A DNA stretch of 64,000 nt from Symbiodinium natans (Eukaryota; Sar; Dinophyceae; Suessiales; Symbiodiniaceae): the NCBI GenBank assembly GCA_905221605.1, contig CAJNDS010002410.1, positions 209,252 through 273,251 on the forward strand. Direction: 5' to 3'. This document shows, piece by piece, positions 12,231 to 25,183 of this stretch. The position numbers were made by a program, and so were the translations under genes. The notes beneath the pieces were generated by a model. That model made no database searches, was not told where the DNA came from, and was given only the letters and a program-made list of their open reading frames with translations. Position 1 is the stretch's first letter. Every line of letters begins with the position of its first letter.

Positions 12231-14540
12231 CAGATTCTAACCCCTCTCGATGCCGATGCCCATCATTGAATGAGAACTCTCGGGACCCCACGGGCGTCTC
12301 CAACAGCGTGGACTGCCCAGCAGGGAGTGCGGGCTCGGCGGGCGCCGCGGCCTGGTCCAGGCTTGCGTCTTGCATCTTGTTTTAGATTGCCACGGGGGGA
12401 GCGGGGGCAGGCTTGCAGTACGTCGAAAGATTGGAGCTCCGGGCTGAGGAGCTCGGAAAACCAGCGCTTTCACGAAACTCTGCAACCTCAGCACCCCAAA
12501 GCCCGGACCCGGAGCTTCTCCTCTTCAGCTCCCTTCCGCCGACGTCGGCGCCCAGCGTGGCTGCTGGGATCCTGGAGCAAGGGTTTAGGAGTGGTCACGC
12601 CATGGCCTGCGGACAGGTCCACCGACCTTCTTTCCAAGCGTCGTGAAACCCTAAGCCCTCCGCCGCTTGAAGCCCCAGAAGCAAGAACATGCTCAGTGCG
12701 ACTTAAGAGCACCGGCACAACATGAAGACAGCGATGATAACACCACATGCTAGAAACAAAACGGCATTTCTTCGCTCTCAATCGGCGACATCATTCCTTT
12801 TTTGCGCTCGTTGTAGCCACCTGTGGAAATTGTGGAAATCCGGGATCCGGACCCCGTCAGTGATTACGCATACTACGCCGAAGCCCCCCACATCCAACGC
12901 ACCCTCCTAGGAGACTTGGGCCATGTGCTGTGTTGACTCTGAGTTTGGGGGTCACACGTATCGGCCTATGGTTCTCCCATTCGGGCCTCGTTAGCCTGGA
13001 TCGGCTCCGATGGGCTTTCGCTGCTGCCCTCGGTCAACCTGCACGTCAAGCAATTCTCAAGGCCTCTTGCTTTGGCAGTGCGCACATGCGGCAAGGCTGA
13101 TCGCGGACGCAGGCTTCGGCGAGACTACAGGAGTCCAACCGCAGAGCTGGCCGGAAAACACCTCTTCGCTGCGCTTCTACAGATTCTACTTCGGCGGTGC
13201 CTGACCTTTCCGGCCCACGTTTAACCCCCCGTCGCCGCTGGCCTGGTTCTGTCGCTTTGCTCAAGCGCCTCCTGTCCGCAGGTTGTCGGATGAAAGGCGA
13301 AGCTTTCCCCCCAAGCAGATTCTAATCCCTCTTGAATGAGACCTCTCGGGGCCCCACGGGCGTCTCCAACGGCGTGGACTGCCCAGCAAGGAGTGCGGGC
13401 TCGGCGGGCGCCGCGGCCTGGTCCAGGCTTGCTTCTTGAGGAGTTCGGGCGGCCAACGCTTTCACCAAACCCAGCAACCCCTCAAAGCCACAAAAGCCCT
13501 GGACGCAGAGCTTCTAGTTCTCCTCTTCAGCTCCCTTCCGCCGACGCCGGCGCCCACTGTGGCTGCTGGGATCCTGGGCAAGGGGTCACGCTAACCTTTT
13601 TTAGGAAAATGAACCACCCCTCAAAAATGCCGAAAAGCAATCTTTCTTCGGGCATGCCACCGCCCAGATGCCCTGTCGGCGTTCAACACACACTCTCTCC
13701 TTTTGAATGCGTATCGCTTCGGGGGGTGCAGGCTGGGCACCGCGGCTCAACTGCTCCACGCATGCACCCCGACCCTTCTTTCGACTTGGCCTGCTTTTGA
13801 GAGCCGGGTTCCTCCTCTTGAACACCACCAGGCTCCAATCGCCAGGCGGGTGGAAGCGAAGTGTGCACATGTGTGCACAGCTGGGAGTGCAACTCGGTTG
13901 TGTGCACAATGGATCACAGCGGCATCTTCCCAACCATGGCGACACGGAAGCCGCTTCAGGAGTTCGGGGGGGGGAGGGCCGCCCCACCCCCCCGCCCCCC
14001 CCCGACCTTGGCCCTGCTGACCGCCCAATCGCAGCATACGTGCACACCGCGCCATCAATCGTGGTGACAGCCAAGGTTTTCTGCGGCTGTAAGGAGGAGC
14101 AGCTGCTATTGCAGGGCGGGATGCGCCGACACCACTCCCTTCTGAATCGAGAAAGATGTGACTTTCTCAGCTATTCTCCCGGCGAAAAGAAACACTCAGG
14201 GCGCGAGCACCAGCACAGCATTCCGATGATAACACCAAGGCTTTGTCTATCTGCGTCCCTCTCTCGCACCCTGTAGGCTTGAGGCCTCATCGTCCTGGAT
14301 CAGCTGTGACCGGCCTCCGCCGCTGCCCTCAGCCAACCTGCTCGCCGGGCAATCGGGACGGCAGTTCAACTATATCGGCACCCACAGAACCTTTCACATG
14401 TTTCACAGGACTTCACAGGGCTTCTACAGCAACCTGATGCCATGCCTGTTTAGCCCGCCCACCCCGCCTCTGGATGTCGCTGGGCTCGGGCACCTCCTGT
14501 CCGCAGGCCATCGGTTGAGGATGAATGAGAATTGGCCGTT
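12231..14540. repeat. Diverged flank copies of the satellite unit
   Basis: Three progressively diverged copies follow the array: 12,231-12,680 (still aligned through the GGGCGTCTCCAAC and TTCCGCCGAC blocks), 12,985-13,590, and about 14,275-14,520 (TTCTACAGCAACCTGATG followed by CACCTCCTGTCCGCAGG). Unlike the array core they carry many indels. A pyrimidine/purine-biased stretch with G and C homopolymers lies at 13,963-14,010. No exon was supported. Confidence 0.65.
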
Positions 14541-15101
14541 GCTGCTCGGAATCGCTTCTCCGAACAGAGGGGGTTCTGGGATAACGTTCCTTCGCCAAGG
14601 CTTCGATTTAGAGGAGGCAGCGGCCTTAGATGCCTTAGATACTTTAATGTATTTTGTTGGATCACTTTCTTGCCGTGGTCTACGAGCGGAATGGGTTGGC
14701 CAACTGATCGTGGGATGCTGAAGACAATTCGACACGGTTTCCGGTTTCCCACCCCTTTGTGCGTTGGTTCTTGAACCTCGCAGCGAGGTCAATTTCAGAG
14801 TGACGAAAATCAAGCAAATGTGGAGGAATGTTGCTCTCTGCATGGCTGCTACGCATTTGGGCGCTAGCAACAACTGTTGGCGTCGCAGCATCGTGGCCGA
14901 CTGCAGTCAACACCTTGTCTGAATAGGCCAGTTCACTACATCTCTTAGACGATTTGTCCTCTGGGCGGAAAACCAAAATTCACAAGACCGTGGACAGCTG
15001 GACACTATGATCGCCAAAACATTCAACATGATAGCAAACAAAGGACGTGGTTACAGGCCTCGTGCCAATAGCACAACAACCCTCGTTTGAGCAGTATAGG
15101 C
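14541..15101. other. No feature recognised
   Basis: Nothing with a repeat pattern, RNA fold or convincing exon was identified between the last diverged satellite copy and the coiled-coil gene that ends at 15,102. Confidence 0.3.
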
Positions 15102-16520
15102 CTAAGCAATAAACCCAAATCTTGTGCAAGAGCTCTCCTCCTGCTCCTCCTCCTCTTCCGCCTCTTCCTCTTCCTCCTCATCCTCCATCGCCTGCTCGGC
15201 CTGCTCAGCCTGCTCGGCCTGCTCGGCCTGCTTGGCCTGCAGCTGCGCGAGTCTTTCCAACTCCTCCCTCTCCTGAAGGAAGCTGCACGAGTATGTTTTC
15301 ATCTCATTCTTGCTCATGAATCACGCATGTATGCATGCATACATGCAGAACATGCAAACATACAAGCAAGCAAGCATGCATACATAGAATTCCATACATA
15401 CGTAGGTACATACGTTACAATCCATGCATCAGTTGCACACGTATGTTACCACATATGCTTTACGAGAAAAGAAACGACACTGCACGGCGCCGCCCTGCAT
15501 CGCATTGGAGCACAACCCAAACTAAGCAAGTTGATGGTCACTGTAGAATTACTGTCAGATGCCATGGCTCGTAGAAACATCTTCAATATGATTTGTATAT
15601 TCTTTCGGTAGCGGTGTGTACCTGCCAGCTCCTTTCAATTCCTTTCACTTCACCTATCTCACGACTTAGGGCTACAGTGTTTTGTCGTGACCGGTTGTAC
15701 TCCTTGTCACGTTGTCGCATAATTTGGAATACTACTCTCTAAAGCTCTCTGCCTACCTATTCACATCGACTCTTCTCTGCTGAGCCTCAACTCCCTCATC
15801 TGAGGCGTCGACCTCTCGCTCAGCAAGAGTTTGCCGCCTCTTGCGGTCCTCTTCCTCGAGCTCCAATCTCGGCAACCACTGCAGTCGTTGGATATATCGA
15901 CTGTACTATGAAGCGTTGCCTGGTTCGGGTTGGGAGGCTGTACACATACGCACGCATCCATCCCCACGCGAGAATCATCGTTGAGCATGAGGAGTCATGG
16001 CGAGATCTGCCAACGGTTCCCATCTAGGTCATGCGAGCTGTGCGCACAAAGCAATCCCAAGTTCACTTGCCAGTGATCGACCTTCAATTTGTGACGTCTG
16101 GCGGGTAGGCGTTCGGCCACCGTTTACGGACGATTGGAGACGATTGGAGGTGTCTTTCGCTTCTTGGTCAGGCTGTGTCAGGGGGCTACATCAGGCAAGA
16201 AAGTAGGCCATAGGACATCCGGCAAAACCCGAATGCACTACTACTTCAGAGGCTGTGAGACTTTCTGAAACAGGTCGGGGAATGCTTCCATGCCAAGGGA
16301 CTTGATCCGGTCCCGGGCGCGTTCCTCTTTGGCCAGCTCATCCTCGCGTGCCATGAATGCTCGCTCCTCGGAGTGGCAACAAGTCATGGCCCCCAGCAGC
16401 CCCAGCACTGCGACTTCTTCAACCCAGTCCAAACTCAGAGATGTTGCAAAAGCAGCCACGAGGCTCTCTGCATCTTCTTCGCATCGAGCTCTTGCACGCG
16501 CAAGTCATTGATCTCCATTC
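15102..16520 (-). CDS. Coiled-coil protein, 3' exons (minus strand)
   Basis: Four exon-like pieces in transcript order: about 16,520-16,468 (MEINDLRVQELDAKKMQ), 16,366 to at most 16,241 (ERAFMAREDELAKEERARDR and onward), 15,867-15,813 (LELEEEDRKRRQTLAERE) and 15,272-15,102 (EREELERLAQ, then five Q-A-E-type repeats, then a run of Glu, ending at a stop). Each begins right after an AG, three of them AG-G. The last two join in phase through a GT donor at 15,812. All pieces are highly charged and heptad-compatible, as expected of a long coiled coil. The joins between the first three exons were not resolved. The 5' part must lie beyond the CA-rich microsatellite at 16.56-18.07 kb, which would then be intronic. 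No family is assignable. Confidence 0.55.
15300..15435. repeat. CATG/CATA-type short simple repeat
   Basis: Irregular tetranucleotide-type repetition (ATGCATACATGC, CAAGCAAGCAAG, ATACATACG) inside the predicted intron of the minus-strand coiled-coil gene. Confidence 0.6.
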
Positions 16521-16555
16521 CTTCAAGGCAGCAGAAAGCGCAGGTGCGCGCAGAG

Positions 16556-16595
<40 letters not shown>

Positions 16596-17033
16596 ACCCA
16601 CCCACCCACCCACCCAGCCAGCCAGCCACCCAGCCACCCAGCCACCCAGCCACCCAGCCACCCAGCCACCCAGACACCCACCCACCCAGCCACCCACCCA
16701 CCCAGCCACCCACCCACCCACCCACCCACGCACGCGCACACGGCACGCGCACCGCACACGGAACGCGAACACGCCCGCGCACAGCACACGCACGCGCAAA
16801 GCACACACGCCCAACAGCCCACACGCCCACACGCCAACACGCGCACACGCGCGTGTGCGCACACACGCGCAACACGCGCACAGCGCCACCGCCCCACACG
16901 CGCAACACGACCACACGCGCACACGCGCACACGCCCACACGCCACACGCGCACACGCACACCCGCACACGCACACGCGCACGCGCACACGCGCACGCGCA
17001 CACGCGCACGCACACGCGCACGCGCACGCACAC

Positions 17034-17126
<93 letters not shown>

Positions 17127-18067
17127 ACGCACGCACGCACAGGCACAGGCACAGGCACAGGCACACGCGCACACGCCCACACGCCCACACGCCCACACGC
17201 CCACACGCCCACACGCCCACACGCCCACACGCCCACACGCCCACACGCGCACACGCGCACACGCGCACACGCGCACACGCGCACACGCGCACACGCGCAC
17301 ACGCGCACACGCGCAACCCGCACCCGCACACGCACCCGCACACGCACCCGCACACGCACACGCCCACACGCACACGGCGACACGCACACGCCCACACGCA
17401 CACGCACACCCGCACACGTGCACCCGCACACGCGCACCCGCACACGCGCACACGCGCACACGCGCACACGCACACACAGACACACGCGCACACGCACACA
17501 CAGACACACAGACACACAGACACACAGACACACAGACACACAGACACACAGACACACAGACACACAGACACACAGACACACAGACACACAGACACACAGA
17601 CACACAGACACACAGACACACAGACACACAGACACACAGACACACAGACACACAGACACACAGACACACAGACACACAGACACACAGACACACAGACACA
17701 CAGACACACAGACACACAGACACACAGACACACAGACACACAGACACACAGACACACAGACACACAGACACACAGACACACAGACACACAGACACACAGA
17801 CACACAGACACACAGACACACAGACACACAGACACACAGACACACAGACACACAGACACACAGACACACAGACACACAGACACACAGACACACAGACACA
17901 CAGACACACAGACACACAGACACACAGACACACAGACACACAGACACACAGACACACAGACACACAGACACACAGACAGACACACAGACACACAGACACA
18001 CAGACACACAGACACACACACACAGACACACACACACACACACACACACAGAGACACGCAGACACAC
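16556..18067. repeat. Compound CA-rich microsatellite, 1.5 kb
   Basis: In order: (CA)n, (CCCA/CAGC)n, an irregular CACGCG region, a pure (CA)n block at about 17,035-17,124, CACACGCC and CACACGCG octamer blocks, then a very uniform octamer array ACAGACAC (roughly 65 copies, about 17,490-18,020). Open frames of 500-650 codons rich in His/Thr or Val/Cys run through it in several frames on both strands; they are consequences of the repeat. Immediately downstream is a run of 11 G at about 18,080-18,090. Confidence 0.95.
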
Positions 18068-18090
18068 GCCTTTTGTTTGGGGGGGGGGGG

Positions 18091-21000
18091 TCCCAATTAC
18101 AGTTTGCTAATTGGAATGTGCGATGGCTGGGGGGTGCTTCTAATCACGAGGTCAACATGCTTATTCTTGCTCTGTGCGTCCACGACAACTCAGGCAAGGC
18201 GGCGCGAGGGCAAGTCAATGTTGCCGCAAGGAGCGCTACAGGCACCAGACTGCTGTGGCAGCCACACGGACTCTGGCAGTGAGGACTCTGGGTCAACTGA
18301 TGATGGCGACCAGAACTCAAGAGCCTAAAGGGCCCTAAGTATTGGGAATGACAGTTGCGCTCGACTGCCTTAGTCGCAAAACATGGCGCTTCGCGTGTCT
18401 GGGTGAACGGATGAGTTTTTCTTTTGGAGGGGGAGGAGCACGGGGGCGGGGAAACTTGCGCAGGGGAGGCTTCCAGGCTTCCATGGGGCGTTGCAACCGA
18501 CTCACCGGCCTTGAGAGTTCACTAGGAGGACTTGCAGTTTAGGGATGGTACTATGCACTTCTCTGGGCGAAACTAACGAAGATCCGATACATGAGTCGGT
18601 GAACTGCCAGGTTGACCTCTTTGCTCGCTCCACAAATCTCCGAGAAGCTACCTCTTCTCAGAGAGGGCGTCTGAAGTTTTGTTGAACCTTGCATCGCCAA
18701 GGAAGCATCGAGCACTGCGGCCATGGACCAGGCGTTGGGATTTAGGGTTCCTTGTGTTACAATGCGCCTAAAAGGGCGGGCCAAGGGTGGTAATCCAGGA
18801 ATCCCTAGTGCTCCCTAAGGCTCCTTGAATATCAAAATTGTATTGGCAGAGGAATCACAACGTACTAAGTTGTTTATGGAGAACAAAGGCTTCCCTACCC
18901 AGACACCTTCATTAGTCCTCCATTAAAGTTCCCCTTAAGGGCCTTATTCTTGAGATCTTCGTGTTCGGAACTGGTTGAGTTCACTTGAAGCAAATGGTTT
19001 CGCGATCCCTTTTCGGACTCCCGTGATCTCCTTTGCTTGCGGGGCCTTTGGTGGCCGAGTCGACTCCGTGCTTTGGGGCATGCCCGAAAGCCTTTCAAAA
19101 GACAAGAGGGCCCTGTGAAGTGCACAGCTTCACAGCCCAGAAACCTGAACTTCCTTGGGCTCCTGATGAGCATGTCATCCTCGAAAAGCATGGTTTGTCA
19201 ATAGCCTGTCAAAGTGGAGCTCCTTCTGGCCTAACCAATCCGGTATCATCGTCATGTATGCTGTGGGGTTCGAGCGTGCCTTGGAAATTGCAAAACGCAT
19301 GTCGCCAGCCAGAGCAGGAAACTCTGCGATTGACGGCTTACAGACAACAGGCTGAGGCAAATGGAGCTGCAACCCCGTGGCTGACTCATCGTTGGTCGTC
19401 CGGCAGCAAACGCTTGCCGATGCGTCAAACAAGCCAACTGGTCGGAATGAAACCTAGTGACTTAGTGGTGGAGATGCAAGCTCCAGCACATGCATTGCAG
19501 GCACGATGTCTGGTGACTGTTTGTGCCAGCGCGTGGATGGAGGAGCCGGGCTCAGATCAGATGGCCAACCCCTCGAAGTCCTCATTGCACAGCCAGCTAT
19601 CACAACCAAATGCTCTTGGGTGTAAGCTTATCAGCTAAGCGTAGCTTTTCTGTTTCGTGGCTCGTTGCTGCGGCGATTGGCCCATTGCAACGATGCAGAG
19701 CATCGGAAGCAACAACTCGCCTCCAATTGCGAGCTGCGCCGGCACATCGGAAACTCGAATATACTCGAATGGGTGGTGTTTGGTAGCTGGCTCCTGGCTC
19801 AGGTCCCAGACCAGGTGCCAGATGTGGGTGCAACCAGAAAAGCCTGGTTGCGGCCTCTGCTTGTAAGATGGCCACAGAAAATGGCACAAACAGCCTGGCC
19901 GAGGTCCCAGATGCTGCGGCGCTCCCTCAGTCCAGTTCAGAAGGCCGAATCAAGAAAGCTATAGCGGCCCACTGAGCCAAGCTTGCGCACAGGGGGACAC
20001 GGAGATATCGCCTGAGTGGCGCAGCTGGCCTCAAGCTCGGCATTCAACAGATTCACGTTTCAGATCGAACAGCAATGTGGTATTGTTTGCGCTGCTTCTG
20101 CATCATCCCGCAATGAGGCTGTCGTCTCTTCGGCAGGCTGCAAAAAAACCTAGCAGCACCACAAGTTGTTGCAGCTCCTGCTCTCTGCAGGTGCAGCTGG
20201 CACGCTTATGTCCCCGACTGGACATGGACGCGCGACTCAGGCAAGCGCTGCTTGAAGCGAGCTGTCTGCCATCAACCACTGAAGTTCAGACCATCGGGAG
20301 GGAGGGAGGAAGGAAGGAAGGAGGCACTGAAGCAACATGTGCTGTAGCACAAGCTCGCGCACAGGTTTCTACGAACAGTTACACTGGCAACGCGTTCCAT
20401 GAAGGCCATACATGGTGAGGAGTCGTGGAACCTAGGTGTCTGCGATGCCAGTCAGGCCACAAGTGATGTCTCCACGCCGGCACGTGGCTGAGTTCGGACT
20501 TGTGACCACAGAAGCATAGGCTTGCAACTCCAAGTGTCACAAGATCTCGCCAAGCTGCAAGAAGGACAGTGACACAGCAAGTGCGACAAGTACCGACCGG
20601 CTCCCCGTAGCCTCGACAAGTGGGGAGCATCCGGGTTGGCCGAGGTTGTCTTGCCACTTGGCCTCTTCACTTTCTGGCAGGCAAATGGCAGCACCACAGG
20701 TATCAAGCATGAAGCAGAAAGCCCGGTGCCGAAGCGAAGAACTTTCTGGTTTTCGCCTGCTGCAGCCCTTAGCTCACGCTTGAATGGTTGCAGTCCCACC
20801 TGCAAACAGCATTCCGGATCAAGCCCTTAGCATCTAGAGGAACTGCCACACCGGACGTAGAACTTCGGAATATCCAATGCCCCCCTGCCCCCCCCCCCCC
20901 CACCCCCCACTTGCCCGATCCAACGACCCAGATTGCCGCCATGCACTGCTGTGTGATAGAGATGGTGGTGTGGTAAGTTCCCGCTGGTGAGTGGAACATG

Positions 21001-21728
21001 GTATCCGATGCACGATCCAGGCCTGGGTTGTCGGTCCTGCCTCTACAGTACCATCAGTACCCAAGTCCGAAGCCAAAAACCCCAGAACAAAGAAGACAGG
21101 CACCAGCGGCGGGAGGGTGCTCGTTCCCGGAAGCCCAGACAAGCGGACGCCAACGCGGCACCCCAAGTGCTTTCCAGATCGGTTTTAAAAATCCTAGCCT
21201 AGCCCTTGAAAAAGAAGTTGAGGGTCCTTATAGATGGGGTGGCTCACGGGTTGCTCTCACTAGGAATTCGATTGGGAGCTTCACTGCAGGCACAAGCTTG
21301 TCTTCCTGCCGGCCCCGCAAGGGGTGTGACCCCGCTCACCGGCACAGAACGGCCGCTCCATTGTTTGTGTCGAAGTAGCTTCGGGTAGACAGGCACACGG
21401 GACACGAAGCAGCAATAGACGGCCTTTAGCCCTGCTGAATGCTGTTAGATGCCACACAAGCAGATTGAGACTACGTAGCTTCCAGAACCTTCTAGACGGG
21501 AGATCATTGACTCGCAGGTACAAGCAGAAGCAACCTTGCAGACGTACACTCAAGAGCTGGAAGAATTTCATCCACGAGTTAGCAGAATTGCGGCCATGGT
21601 CGCCATGGCAGCTGGGTCTCGCCTGATTTGTATGAACAATGTGCCCATGGAAATCGAGCTCACAAAGGAGTGGCGTGTTGAGCCCTTGCCCTCGCTTTGT
21701 CAGATGCCAGAGTCATGTCCGTTTGCAG
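18091..21728 (+). other. Unassigned region with weak plus-strand exon candidates
   Basis: No domain was recognised. The longest open frame is 19,033-19,638 (201 codons); inside it a charged piece EQETLRLTAYRQQAEA (about 19,311-19,360) directly follows an AG, so it could be an exon of a coiled-coil protein. A second candidate is VQLARLCPRLDMDARLRQAL at about 20,190-20,253, preceded by CTGCAG. These might be upstream exons of the FHA gene at 21.7 kb, but phase continuity could not be shown. A C/T-rich block with a C run lies at about 20,880-20,905. Confidence 0.2.
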
Positions 21729-23429
21729 GAGCCTTTGCGAGTTGGACGTGCTGTGCAGCCTTTCACCATTTGGCAGCAACTCATCCCAGATGAAGCAACA
21801 AGGAACACAATCTCGCGCAACCACTTCGAGGCCAGCTCATGATTCTTGACTCCCAGCCGAGACGTTGTTGTCCCTCACACTAGACGATAGGACAGCTATG
21901 CGACATGGGCCCTGCACACATGCCACCGATCACTACTATTATGTGATACGGTATGGACAATGCTGGGCCAATACTTGTTTTCTTGAGTTGATGCACTATA
22001 CTTTAGGGGTTAGAGTTGAATGTAGAGCAGCCGTGCCCGGGGGCCGTGGAAGGTGGTGCGTAGCACGGCCAGCGTCTACTTGCTCCGCAACCTGAGCGCG
22101 CAGGGGACGCTTCTGAATGGGTTGAGGGTCGACCGGGAGGTGATCCTGAAGGATGGAGACGTCATCAGCATGGGACAGGTGGGCTCCGAGTATGGCAGCA
22201 GGCCAGCCTTGCAGTTCAAGGTGCACCTAGCAGAGGAGGACCTCGCAGATGAGGACCTGGCAGGTGAGGACCTCGCAGGTGAGGACCTGATCACCAGAGC
22301 TCCAGTTTCCCTATGCCTTTGGTGGCTCCTTCCAGGCCCCCCGGTTTGGGAGTAGTGTGCTTGCCGAAGCCTACTTTATCTTCCCATTAGGAAAAGCATC
22401 GGAGTCATTTGAGCCATGTCATCTTGCAGTCGAATGATACTCGTAGCTCGTTTCTTAAGCTATACTTGTACTTGAGGTGCTAACGGCGCAGGACCCACGG
22501 TGCTTAACAAGCAGCTGTTGGCTGGGCCAACGGGTGGCATACGCGTGGGCAGAGCCATGCAGCCTCAGGAATTTTGGCAGACTCTGGTTCCTGACGAATC
22601 GTTACGGAATGCGATCTCTAGGGAACACTTCGATGTGTGTCCTACGGACGAAGGAGTCACGCTCATCAACCGCAGCGTAGCCGGGACACTGCTCAACGGC
22701 GTGCTCATACAACAGCAGAGCCGTGTGAACAACGGTGACGTCTTGGGCATCCCCTTGCACGGCCAGCCAAGAGCCCCCCCAATCGTCCAGTTCCGCTTGG
22801 AGTGCGCACCATGTGCTGCCGATAAAGAAGTGATAAGAAAAGCAGGCGACGGAATGGATGGGGCACCCAAGTCTCCCAAATGTGCGCCCAGGTTGCTCGG
22901 CGCCATTGGGAAGGGGCCCGCGGGGCAGGAGAGCGGATTGTCACCCCCTAAAGAGAAGGAAGCCGCAGACGTTGTCAAGATTGCCGTAGACGCGCTCCCT
23001 CCGCCATTCTCCCTGGAATGTGTGGCTGCAAGAGGCTTTGAAGGGAGAGACATGGAGCAGCTACCCATGGAATCCCGTGTTTTAGCGGCAAGCTTCTCGC
23101 AGGCGGAGATCTCCGTGGGGTCTTCGTATCAATCTGGAGATTTCTGGGAGCCCTTGCTGCGGGATCCAGCACTCCGGGCCAAGATTCTCCCTCTGCACTT
23201 CCGACTGGAGATGGCTCACCTCAGCGATGGGCCTATGCTGGTACTCGATGCACACGCTGCAACCGAGCTCAATGGCAAAACCGTCGAAGGCAAGGCGCCA
23301 GTTTTGCAAAATGACTTGATTAGCATCGGCAGCATGGATGGCTTCACAGACAATGCCCCTTTGGTGTGCTTCCGTGTCTTTGGCCGCATTTGCCGGTTTC
23401 TACTGTGCATTGTACATGGTTACTGCTGA
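21729..23429 (+). CDS. Protein with three FHA-like domains
   Basis: FHA domains bind phosphothreonine peptides in signalling. Three exons join in phase: 21,729-21,830; 22,053-22,278 (donor possibly 15 bases earlier); 22,492-23,429 (stop). The first intron has a GC donor (GAG, then GCCAGC) and the second a GT donor (CAG, then GTGAGG); both end AG-G. Domain 1 spans exons 1-2: LRVGRAVQPF, ISRNHF, then LRNLSAQGTLLNG and DGDVISMG. A pentapeptide repeat of A-x-E-D-L type (15-base units, 22,225-22,290) links it to domain 2: IRVGRAMQPQ, ISREHF, INRSVAGTLLNG, NNGDVLGIP. Domain 3 (about 23,095-23,400) keeps the fold pattern (FWEPLLRDPALRAKI, LPLHF, ELNGK, NDLISIG) but lacks the GR arginine and the SRxH serine, so it probably does not bind phosphate. 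The 5' exons were not found, and the last residues before the stop may be unspliced intron. Confidence 0.75.
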
Positions 23430-24001
23430 CCGCTGCACCTTGGAGCTTTATTTTTATATGGCTTTACGTATCAAGCCGAGGCGTGAATTCGGCATTGAGC
23501 TAATGCAGGCTCCCTTTGAAGGGGGATACCCTCTGTGAAGCTTCACCTGACAACTTAGCTGGCAGCGTCTGCGGTGTGCAATCGTCACTTCAACGTGCCT
23601 AAGCATCCAGAGCTCTGCTTGCTTAGACTTGCACACCGTCGGACTGCACAGCTGCAGATGGCCGGCCGGCTCTAAGGCAAGAAGCCAGAGCTCATGAAAA
23701 ACACCCACGTGTATACCAAAGTGTACTAAGCCATGTGTCCCGCAGCACCATTCTTGTTCGACCATCTGCTTCGGATAATGCCAGACTTTGACATACCCTC
23801 GGCAAAACAGCATCGAGCGGTTGTTCTGAATATACCACTAGGCAATTGGCTTTCAGCCCACCAGTCAGTGTACAGATCATGACAGCTCTTGCACCTTAGA
23901 GGCCGCAGTGAACCAGAGACACATGCTCAAGAGATGGTGCGCTTTGTTGCCCTTGAAATTGGCTTCTTCGCACTGGAGTAGGGGACGTGATCTCCGACTG
24001 C
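23430..24001. other. No feature recognised
   Basis: No exon, repeat or RNA was recognised in the stretch following the FHA gene. It may contain its 3' untranslated region. Confidence 0.3.
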
Positions 24002-24262
24002 TCCTAAACCCTAAACCCCTAAGCCCCTAAACCGCCAAAACCCCTAAACCCTAAACCCTAAACCCTTCTGTGACCGAGGCTGGAGGTTCGCTTCGTACAC
24101 GCGTGGTTGTTTGTGGCTCGCTGTTGCTGGTTGGGGGGGCGCTGCTGCTGTCCGAGGACCGGGCCCCAAGTGGGCAGAAGTCTTGCGGTTTACGGTGCAG
24201 GGTGTAGGGTTAGGGTCCAGAATTTAGGGTTTAGGGTTCAGGGTTCAGGGTTTAGGGTTTAC
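24002..24262. repeat. Pair of interstitial telomeric tracts in opposite orientation
   Basis: CCCTAAA/CCCCTAA-type units at 24,003-24,066 and TTTAGGG-type units at about 24,205-24,262. The two tracts face opposite ways with about 140 bases of unique sequence between, forming an imperfect inverted pair. Confidence 0.85.
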
Positions 24263-25183
24263 TGTCTCCTCTCAGACTCTCCTTGTGTGCCCGGGGTCGA
24301 AGAGTCAAATATGGGTGCATGTGAAGGGGGGGGACCCCCTTTTTCTGCTTGATTCGGTGCGGTCGTGCAGCATACCACCTTTTTCAAAGGGGCCTCTTAC
24401 CTAGCCTGCTCTCATGCTCTCACGCTTCTCGGTTCTCGCCCACAACTTTGAGAAGGTATCAATGGGAGCGCGGTCAAAAACTTGGGCCGGTGCACCGACC
24501 TCAGAGACTCAGCGATCATACCGGAAACATCCACAATATGTTGCTGGTTTGTGGCTGGTAGAAGGTGGTGGGTCACCATGATACGGGAGAGTCCCCGGTT
24601 TTCGAACAAGTGCCTTTGAAGCGCTCGAATTTGTCGGGGCATCTGCCTCTGAATGAGGGGACCTTCCCTTGAAGAGCAGAAGTTCCAGGATTTCCACAAT
24701 GCAACGCCCACAAGAATCATAGAAGAATGCCTGACAAAAAATGCAGGGCATCCGCCTCCTCTTGCAAGAGTGGGCATGCGCCTCAAGCGCCTTTTTTTTT
24801 TATACAGAAAATGCGTGTTCTACGGTAGGGGTAGGGCCCCTTTCCAGGTTTTATCAAAAGAAACCCGACAAAACAGTGCCTGCAAGGAGCCAACTCATTG
24901 AAAGCAGACAAGCCTGCAAACACTGAACAAGGTGCAAAAACCTTAGCATGCAAGTCGGCGTCAATCCTTGGATCTGCTGAGTGAAGATTCTAATTGGGGT
25001 TCTACTAAGGCACCCCCTCCCCCCCCCTCCCCCAACAACAGAAATCAAAGTCGGGAAAGGTACTTGTTGGCAGGCATTGCTCTCGCCGCCGTGGAAGAGC
25101 TGTCGAGTTTGGCACTTTCCGATGGGTGGGTGGGGGGGGGGGGGGGGGGGGGATTGGCTGCGTACTTTGTCTTGCGCGCAGTC
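24263..25183. other. No gene recognised; G-tract
   Basis: No convincing exon. A nearly uninterrupted G run of about 22 bases lies at 25,130-25,152 and a C-rich run at about 25,012-25,032; both are prone to assembly error and to quadruplex formation. Confidence 0.3.

Noticed and set aside
15087-15611. 174-codon plus-strand Leu-rich frame
   Set aside because: It is the antisense of the Glu/Gln-rich coiled-coil exon on the minus strand, which has better splice and composition support.
16357-18328. Open frames of 514-651 codons on both strands
   Set aside because: They run through a CA/octamer microsatellite with periods that avoid stops; protein would be His/Thr or Val/Cys repeats in every frame.
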